DNA from: Alphaproteobacteria bacterium HGW-Alphaproteobacteria-7
Lineage (GTDB): Bacteria; Pseudomonadota; Alphaproteobacteria; Sphingomonadales; Sphingomonadaceae
NCBI GenBank assembly: GCA_002842735.1
Contig: PHEB01000002.1
Span: 62,001-126,000 of the forward strand
Direction of reading: 5' to 3'
Length of the DNA stretch: 64,000 nucleotides
This document shows, in pieces, positions 54,783 through 64,000 of this stretch. Each line of letters opens with the position of its first letter. Positions within the stretch are counted from its first letter, which is position 1. Under the pieces are notes generated by a model, which saw only the letters and a list, made by a program, of their open reading frames with translations, had not been told where the DNA came from and searched no databases. Both the position numbers and the translations under genes were made by a program.

Positions 54783-55157
54783 TTAGCTGCCTTGCTCAGC
54801 AGCAGCCCGAGTTTGTGACAAAAACAAAGCAGGTAGCGGCCCGAGAACAGTTAAAGCACCCGCAACAACGATGACAGGATCGGTTTGTCCGATAATTACG
54901 ATCAACCAGATTGCCGATACGGCGAGCAGGTTGCCGGCCCTAAGCCAGATCGAGCCAGCCAACCTGCGACAAAGTCCGTTCGCGAGACACAAGGCTGCGA
55001 GCGGCGTGAGAAACGCAGCCCAGAAGGCCAAGAGCCAAACATCTTCCGGCTCTTCGGCGTAACGGCTCATTCCATGCGCCATTGAACCGATTGCGAGGAA
55101 CGCAGCAAGACACAGCGTGACGCCCAGCACCAGGTTGTAACCGCGGATGAGTGTCAT
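54783..55157 (-). CDS. Hypothetical four-helix membrane protein
   Basis: A 124-residue protein with four predicted transmembrane helices: GVTLCLAAFLAIGSMAHGM, WLLAFWAAFLTPLAALCLAN, AVSAIWLIVIIG and VIVVAGALTVLGPLPALFL. No family is recognised. Its base composition is somewhat lower in G+C than the neighbours. It starts 95 bases downstream of the gltD stop codon on the same strand and could be a weak last member of that transcript. No clear ribosome-binding site. Confidence 0.6.
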   Translation of the reverse strand: MTLIRGYNLVLGVTLCLAAFLAIGSMAHGMSRYAEEPEDVWLLAFWAAFLTPLAALCLANGLCRRLAGSIWLRAGNLLAVSAIWLIVIIGQTDPVIVVAGALTVLGPLPALFLSQTRAAAEQGS

Positions 55158-55252
55158 CGCACGAATTTACCTTGTTCCACGATTTCCGCAACGGGGTCGT
55201 AACCCGAAGCGCAGCTTTCGGTGCTCAAATCACGAAAACTGCCTTCGTTCCA

Positions 55253-56689
55253 TCAGCGCGGCAGTTCGCTGACCCCCATCAACGCTTCATCGACGCTGCG
55301 GGCGCATTGGCGGCCTTCGCGGATGGCCCACACCACCAGGCTTTGCCCGCGCCGCATATCACCGCAGGCGAAGACGCCGGGAACGCTGGTGGCATAGCTA
55401 TCAGTGTCGGCATCGACATTGCCGCGCGGGCTGAGCGCCACGCCCGCCTGTTCGAGCAGTCCGGCCTTCTTCGGCCCGACGAAGCCCATCGCCAGCAGGA
55501 TCAGATCAGCGGGAATGGTGAATTCACTGCCTGCGATTTCCTGCATCTGGCCGCCCGCCCATTCGACCCGCACGCATTCCAGCCCGGTCACCGCTTCGCC
55601 GTCGCCGATCACGCGCTTGGCCAGCACTGCCCAGTCGCGCTCCACGCCTTCCTGATGGCTGGAGGAGGTGCGCAGTTTCATCGGCCAATCGGGCCAGGTC
55701 AGCGCCTTGTCTTCTTTCTCCGGGGGCTTGGGCATAATTTCCAACTGGGTGACGCTTTTGGCGCCCTGCCGGTTTGATGTGCCCACACAGTCGCTGCCGG
55801 TATCACCGCCGCCCAGCACCACCACGTGCTTACCAGTGGCGAGCAGGCTACCGCGTGGGGCTGCGCGCAGTTCGTCGTCGCCCGCCACGCGCTTGTTCTG
55901 CTGGGTCAGGAACTCCATCGCCAGCCGCACGCCGGTCATTTCCGCGCCGGGGATGGTCAGCGGGCGCGCGTCTTCCGCGCCGCCGGACAGCACCACTGCA
56001 TCAAAGTTTTCCTGCAAGCTCTTGAACGAGATGTCGACGCCGACTTCCTTGGAGGTTTTGAACGTCACCCCTTCGGCTTCCATCTGCTGGCAGCGCCGGT
56101 TGATAAGGTGCTTTTCCATCTTGAAGTCAGGGATGCCGTAACGCAGCAAGCCGCCGATGCGGTCGTTCTTTTCGAACACCGTGACGCTGTGACCGGCACG
56201 CGCGAGTTGCTGCGCACAGGCCAGCCCCGCCGGGCCGGAGCCGACCACCGCCACCGATTTGCCGGTCTTGTGCGCGGGCACCTGCGGGCTGACCCAGCCA
56301 TCTTTCCACGCGCGATCGATGATTGCGCATTCGATCGATTTGATCGTCACTGGCTGATCGACGATGTTGAGCGTGCAGGCCGCCTCGCACGGGGCGGGGC
56401 AGATGCGCCCGGTAAACTCGGGAAAATTGTTGGTAGAATGGAGCATCGCCAGCGCGCGCTTCCAGTCCGCTTCGTAAACAAGGTGGTTCCAGTCGGGGAT
56501 CAGGTTGTTCACCGGACAGCCGTTGTGGCAGTAGGGAATCCCGCAATTCATGCAGCGCGAGGCCTGGCCCGCCAGCGTGCCTTCATCCGGCTGGATGATG
56601 AATTCGCGGTAATTCTTCAACCGCTCCTGCGGATCGAGATAATCCCGCTCGCGGCGGTCCAGCTCGAGAAATCCGGTTTCCTTGCCCAT
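55253..56689 (-). CDS. gltD: Glutamate synthase small subunit
   Basis: A 478-residue NADPH-oxidising subunit that passes electrons to GltB for glutamate formation. The N-terminal iron-sulphur domain has [20 protein letters not shown] and CPAPCEAAC; the FAD site is [20 protein letters not shown] and the NADPH site [20 protein letters not shown]. It ends with the FAD-contacting [19 protein letters not shown]. It follows gltB on the same strand with about 140 bases between, a gap filled by a palindromic repeat instead of the usual short spacer. Confidence 0.96.
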   Translation of the reverse strand: MGKETGFLELDRRERDYLDPQERLKNYREFIIQPDEGTLAGQASRCMNCGIPYCHNGCPVNNLIPDWNHLVYEADWKRALAMLHSTNNFPEFTGRICPAPCEAACTLNIVDQPVTIKSIECAIIDRAWKDGWVSPQVPAHKTGKSVAVVGSGPAGLACAQQLARAGHSVTVFEKNDRIGGLLRYGIPDFKMEKHLINRRCQQMEAEGVTFKTSKEVGVDISFKSLQENFDAVVLSGGAEDARPLTIPGAEMTGVRLAMEFLTQQNKRVAGDDELRAAPRGSLLATGKHVVVLGGGDTGSDCVGTSNRQGAKSVTQLEIMPKPPEKEDKALTWPDWPMKLRTSSSHQEGVERDWAVLAKRVIGDGEAVTGLECVRVEWAGGQMQEIAGSEFTIPADLILLAMGFVGPKKAGLLEQAGVALSPRGNVDADTDSYATSVPGVFACGDMRRGQSLVVWAIREGRQCARSVDEALMGVSELPR

Positions 56690-56716
56690 GATTCTGTCTC
56701 GTTCCTCAGTTTACTT

Positions 56717-56817
56717 CGTCATTGCGAGGGGCCGCAGGCCCCGTGGCAATCCATGGCCCGTTGGTCGAAATCGAGGCGACCGGCCATGGATTGCTTCGCC
56801 TTCGGCTCGCAATGACG
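56717..56817. repeat. Paired palindromic element between gltB and gltD
   Basis: Arms CGTCATTGCGAGGGGCCGCA... and ...TTCGGCTCGCAATGACG are long inverted copies sharing GTCATTGCGAG and CAATCCATGG. One arm has an inner GGGGCC-GCA-GGCCCC hairpin. It sits inside a two-gene operon, where it could change the GltB:GltD ratio. Confidence 0.85.
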
Positions 56818-56829
56818 AGAAAATAGTCA

Positions 56830-61470
<4,641 letters not shown>

Positions 61471-61737
61471 GGCAAAGTCCGATCTGTCAGATGCCGACAG
61501 GTGCGTTTGGTGGCGAAACGCCTGACGCACGCTTGGCGACGATTATTCCGGACAAGATTTACCGCAGGCGGCCTACCTCACCCGATTTCGGGCTTCTCAT
61601 GCCGACGCGAGACGGGTTTGGCAATGGCTTTGCGCGAAGTATTATTTCTCGCAGAGGTATTCAAACTATCGTTAGATTGCGTAACCTGCATCAGCTCGCC
61701 GGTTTGCTTGCAGCTTTTGCGCCTATTACCCGGTGGT

Positions 61738-62553
61738 TCAGGCCGCGCCGCGCAGACCTTGCAGCCGGGCGATGGCATCGCGCAGCGGCTCACCCTCAGG
61801 GGCCGCGCCGCGCTCCCCGCTCAGCGCCGCCAGCGCCTTCATCGCTTCGGCCAATGCGGCTTCGCGGGCGGCGATGTCGTGGCGGTTGCCCGCTGTGCCG
61901 GGGGCAGTGGTGCGGTGTTCGTGCAGCGCGCCAGCAAAGCGTTCGACCATCTGGATAACGCTCAATTCCTGCACTGGCATCGCGCGCAGACGCGTTAGCG
62001 CGGCGGTGCCGGGGTTCGCGGCTGGCGATGCGGGCGGTTCTTCAACCCACACCGCATTGCGGCCCGGCAGCTGCGCGAATTCCGCCAGATCAAGCGCACG
62101 CGGCGGCGGAAGTGCTAACACTGGCGCGTCTGCGACAGGAGAGGGCGCAGGAACAGGCGGAGCAAAGGGCATGGCCTCCAGCGGCTCGTCGAGGCTGGCG
62201 CTGCCAAGTTCGTGCTTGGGATCAATCGCGCGGACATGGGTTGCCGCGCGCGCGACGAGCGAGGGCGCATCGGCGCCGCCCCGTTCCGCACGGCTGGCGC
62301 GGCTGGCAATCATGAACAGCCCGCCGCCAAGCAGCAATGCGCTGCCGATAGCCAGCACGATCTGCGCCTGCTGTCCAAGCAGCATCAGAACAGTGCCTTT
62401 GCTGAACTGTGCGATCAGGACAGGGGGCATGACCATAATCGAAAGTCCGGCCAGCGCCGCCCCCCAGACACCAAACATTGGTGCAAAGGCCGGATGTGAC
62501 GACAGCTTGCGCGGCCTGCGCTGCGTCGGTTGATCCTGCTGCCCCGTGGTCAT
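61738..62553 (-). CDS. Hypothetical protein with two N-terminal transmembrane helices
   Basis: A 271-residue protein of unknown function. Two hydrophobic segments (MFGVWGAALAGLSIMVMPPV and IVLAIGSALLLGGGLFMIAS) are followed by a Pro/Ala-rich linker and a soluble C-terminal region with ELSVIQMVERFAGALHEHR and an Ala-rich helix. It starts seven bases after the stop codon of the XrtA-type glycosyltransferase gene, so the two are probably co-transcribed and it may belong to polysaccharide production or export. About 270 bases of noncoding DNA separate it from gltB. Confidence 0.65.
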   Translation of the reverse strand: MTTGQQDQPTQRRPRKLSSHPAFAPMFGVWGAALAGLSIMVMPPVLIAQFSKGTVLMLLGQQAQIVLAIGSALLLGGGLFMIASRASRAERGGADAPSLVARAATHVRAIDPKHELGSASLDEPLEAMPFAPPVPAPSPVADAPVLALPPPRALDLAEFAQLPGRNAVWVEEPPASPAANPGTAALTRLRAMPVQELSVIQMVERFAGALHEHRTTAPGTAGNRHDIAAREAALAEAMKALAALSGERGAAPEGEPLRDAIARLQGLRGAA

Positions 62554-62560
62554 TTGCGTG

Positions 62561-63823
62561 TCATCCCGCTGCTTGCGATGCGGCGCGTGCGCCGGACGTG
62601 CTGTTGCCTAGGCTTTGGGCTAACAAAAGATGGTAAACAGAATGATAATTCTGCGCATTGGCGGCCCAATCATGGTGAGCGCGCACATGGGCTTCGGCGC
62701 GATTGCGCATCGCGTCCCACCCCTCGCGCGCATCGAGCAGGCCTGCGAGCGCCGCAGCGCAGGCGGCGGGATCATCGGGCGCGAACAAGGTGCCGGTATC
62801 GCCATCGCTAATCAATTCGCGGTGCCCCCCCACGCTTGATGCCGCCACCAGCCGCCGCTGCGCCATCGCTTCCAATGGCTTTAACGGGGTGACCAGATCG
62901 GTCAGACGCTGCGCCTTCCTCGGATAGGCGAGCACATCGACCAGCGAATAATAGCGTTCCACCGTATCATGCGGAACGCGTCCGGTGAAGATCACCGCTT
63001 GCGGATCGGGCAGGGCCGCCGCCGCCGCGTGCCACGCGGCGTCCATCGGCCCCGCGCCCACCAGCAGCAACCGCGCCTGCGGGTGCGATTGCCTGAGCAT
63101 CGGCATCGCGGCGATCAGATCATCGACGCCTTCATAAGCATAAAAACTGCCGATATAGCCGATCACCGGAGTGCTCGGCGCGATCCCCAATGCCTTGGCC
63201 AGCGCATTGTCGCGCGGAACCGGCTGGCCGAACAGCGACAGGTCAACGCCGTTGCGCATCACTGTGATCTTGCCCGGCGCAATGCCGCGCCGCGCCAGAT
63301 CATCTTTCAGCCCTTCGCAAATCGTGAACAGCGCATCGGCGGTTTTCGCCACCCGCGTTTCCAGCGCGCGGGTGAGGCGGTATTTGATGCTGCCTTCGCT
63401 TCCGGTCAGGTTGCCGACTGCGGCATCTTCCCAAAAGGCGCGGATTTCATAGACGAAGGGGATGCCCAGCGCGCGCGCAGCACGTTGCGCCGCCGCACCG
63501 CATAGCGCGGGCGAATGGGCGTGGATGATATCGGGCCGCCAGTCTGCCGCCAGTGCGCGGATTGTGCGGTCAAGCGCATTGATTTCGCCCAGCTCGCGCA
63601 GTGCCGGCGGGCCTGCGGGAAGGCCTGCGGTGCGATGGAAGTTGAGGCCATCGGCAATCTCAGGCGATCCGCCGCCAGCGGCCTCAAGATTATGCCGCTG
63701 CCCGGTAATCCCGCGCACCTCCAGCCCCAGCCCTTGCTGCGCCTTCAAAATCGCACGGGTGCGGAAGGTGTAGCCGCTGTGGAGCGGCAACGAGTGGTCA
63801 AGGACATGGAGCACGCGGGTCAT
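62561..63823 (-). CDS. Family 4 glycosyltransferase of the PEP-CTERM/XrtA (exosortase A) type
   Basis: A 420-residue GT-B glycosyltransferase. The N-terminal segment MTRVLHVLDHSLPLHSGYTF is characteristic of the exosortase-A-associated glycosyltransferase family. The C-terminal donor domain has PVIGYIGSFYAYEGVDDLI, VGAGPMDAAW and YPRKAQRLTDLVTPLKPLEA with the glutamate of the E-x7-E motif. It probably adds a sugar to a lipid-linked exopolysaccharide repeat. The start is set at 63823; the 36 extra residues of the track overlap the divergent gene's upstream region and look noncoding. An EPS/exosortase locus would be expected beyond the right edge. Confidence 0.87.
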   Translation of the reverse strand: MTRVLHVLDHSLPLHSGYTFRTRAILKAQQGLGLEVRGITGQRHNLEAAGGGSPEIADGLNFHRTAGLPAGPPALRELGEINALDRTIRALAADWRPDIIHAHSPALCGAAAQRAARALGIPFVYEIRAFWEDAAVGNLTGSEGSIKYRLTRALETRVAKTADALFTICEGLKDDLARRGIAPGKITVMRNGVDLSLFGQPVPRDNALAKALGIAPSTPVIGYIGSFYAYEGVDDLIAAMPMLRQSHPQARLLLVGAGPMDAAWHAAAAALPDPQAVIFTGRVPHDTVERYYSLVDVLAYPRKAQRLTDLVTPLKPLEAMAQRRLVAASSVGGHRELISDGDTGTLFAPDDPAACAAALAGLLDAREGWDAMRNRAEAHVRAHHDWAANAQNYHSVYHLLLAQSLGNSTSGARAASQAAG

Positions 63824-63912
63824 GGCCCCAGCGCTTACCGCAGCTGTGCTTAACGCGGCGTCAACTGCATCGGCGTAAGGATGAGGGGTATCGCGGCCCG
63901 GAGCCACCTGAG

Positions 63913-64000
63913 ATGATCGATTATTTTGCACTAGCGCTGGGTCATGGCCTGATTGCCATTGCGTTGCTGCGGCTGGTGCTGCGCGATGGGCTGGATACCG
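63913..64000 (+). CDS. Membrane protein, N-terminal fragment cut by the window edge
   Basis: An ATG at 63913 opens a frame reading MIDYFALALGHGLIAIALLR and on through LVLRDGLDT to the edge without a stop. The hydrophobic stretch fits an N-terminal transmembrane helix. It is divergent from the glycosyltransferase gene. Too little is visible to name a family. Confidence 0.45.
   Translation, partial: MIDYFALALGHGLIAIALLRLVLRDGLDT

Overview
The window looks like chromosomal DNA of a high-GC alphaproteobacterium of the order Sphingomonadales (Erythrobacteraceae or Sphingomonadaceae). Support comes from two large TonB-dependent receptors, an alphaproteobacterial-type GyrB and FtsK, a glycosyltransferase of the exosortase-A (XrtA) EPS type, a zf-CHCC protein, a MidA/NDUFAF7 homologue, and several paired-palindrome extragenic elements of kinds I recall from this order. 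This is inference from protein and repeat flavour; no rRNA gene is present. I recognised no tRNA, rRNA, CRISPR array, transposase or integrase.

Layout. 1-2.9 kb: divergent proline-peptide genes (aminopeptidase P, cut by the edge; S9 oligopeptidase) and a thioesterase. 2.9-5.9 kb: a membrane diguanylate cyclase divergent from an orphan PstS-like lipoprotein with a clear Pho box between them. 5.9-7.7 kb: DUF2157/GDYXXLXY membrane pair. 7.65-10.5 kb: a three-gene operon with overlapping ends (outer-membrane barrel, 7TM protein of the transglutaminase-linked type, ATP-grasp ligase), probably an envelope amidoligase system and the most interesting cluster here. 10.7-19.8 kb: two TonB receptors, each with a good intrinsic terminator, flanking ftsK, a ThiE-like gene and yggS; a 34-bp tandem repeat lies after yggS. 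19.9-27.5 kb: glnD, an acyl-CoA synthetase, lgt, and an overlapping MidA-like methyltransferase with a TolA-like helical N-terminal extension of about 280 residues. 27.5-29.9 kb: glycine betaine/choline ABC importer. 30-33.2 kb: partial leucine-catabolic set (isovaleryl-CoA dehydrogenase, PhnA-like protein, methylcrotonyl-CoA carboxylase beta). The carboxylase gene contains a paired-palindrome element inside its reading frame. 33.2-39.7 kb: low-GC ORFan, acyltransferase, TetR regulator, M50 peptidase, AI-2E transporter, gyrB. 39.8-43.7 kb: M20 peptidase, PIG-L deacetylase, acyl-CoA ligase. 44.3-46.5 kb: guaA with a low-GC ORFan at its 3' end. 46.6-54.6 kb: YceI lipoprotein, small membrane protein, nitronate monooxygenase, small zinc proteins, ABC ATPase, nadB, a TraB/GumN protein, alpha/beta hydrolase. 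54.8-64 kb: membrane protein, gltD/gltB, a two-TM protein and the XrtA-type glycosyltransferase, plus a gene cut by the right edge.

Connections. glnD and gltBD belong to nitrogen assimilation. The Pho box ties the PstS-like protein to phosphate starvation. The glycosyltransferase suggests an exopolysaccharide locus beyond the right edge. Two ORFans, at 33.2 and 45.9 kb, stand out by low GC and both start directly after the stop of a housekeeping or catabolic gene. Start codons were chosen by Shine-Dalgarno spacing and family N-termini, so several differ from the ORF track. All family calls are from recognition of the sequence alone; no searches were run.
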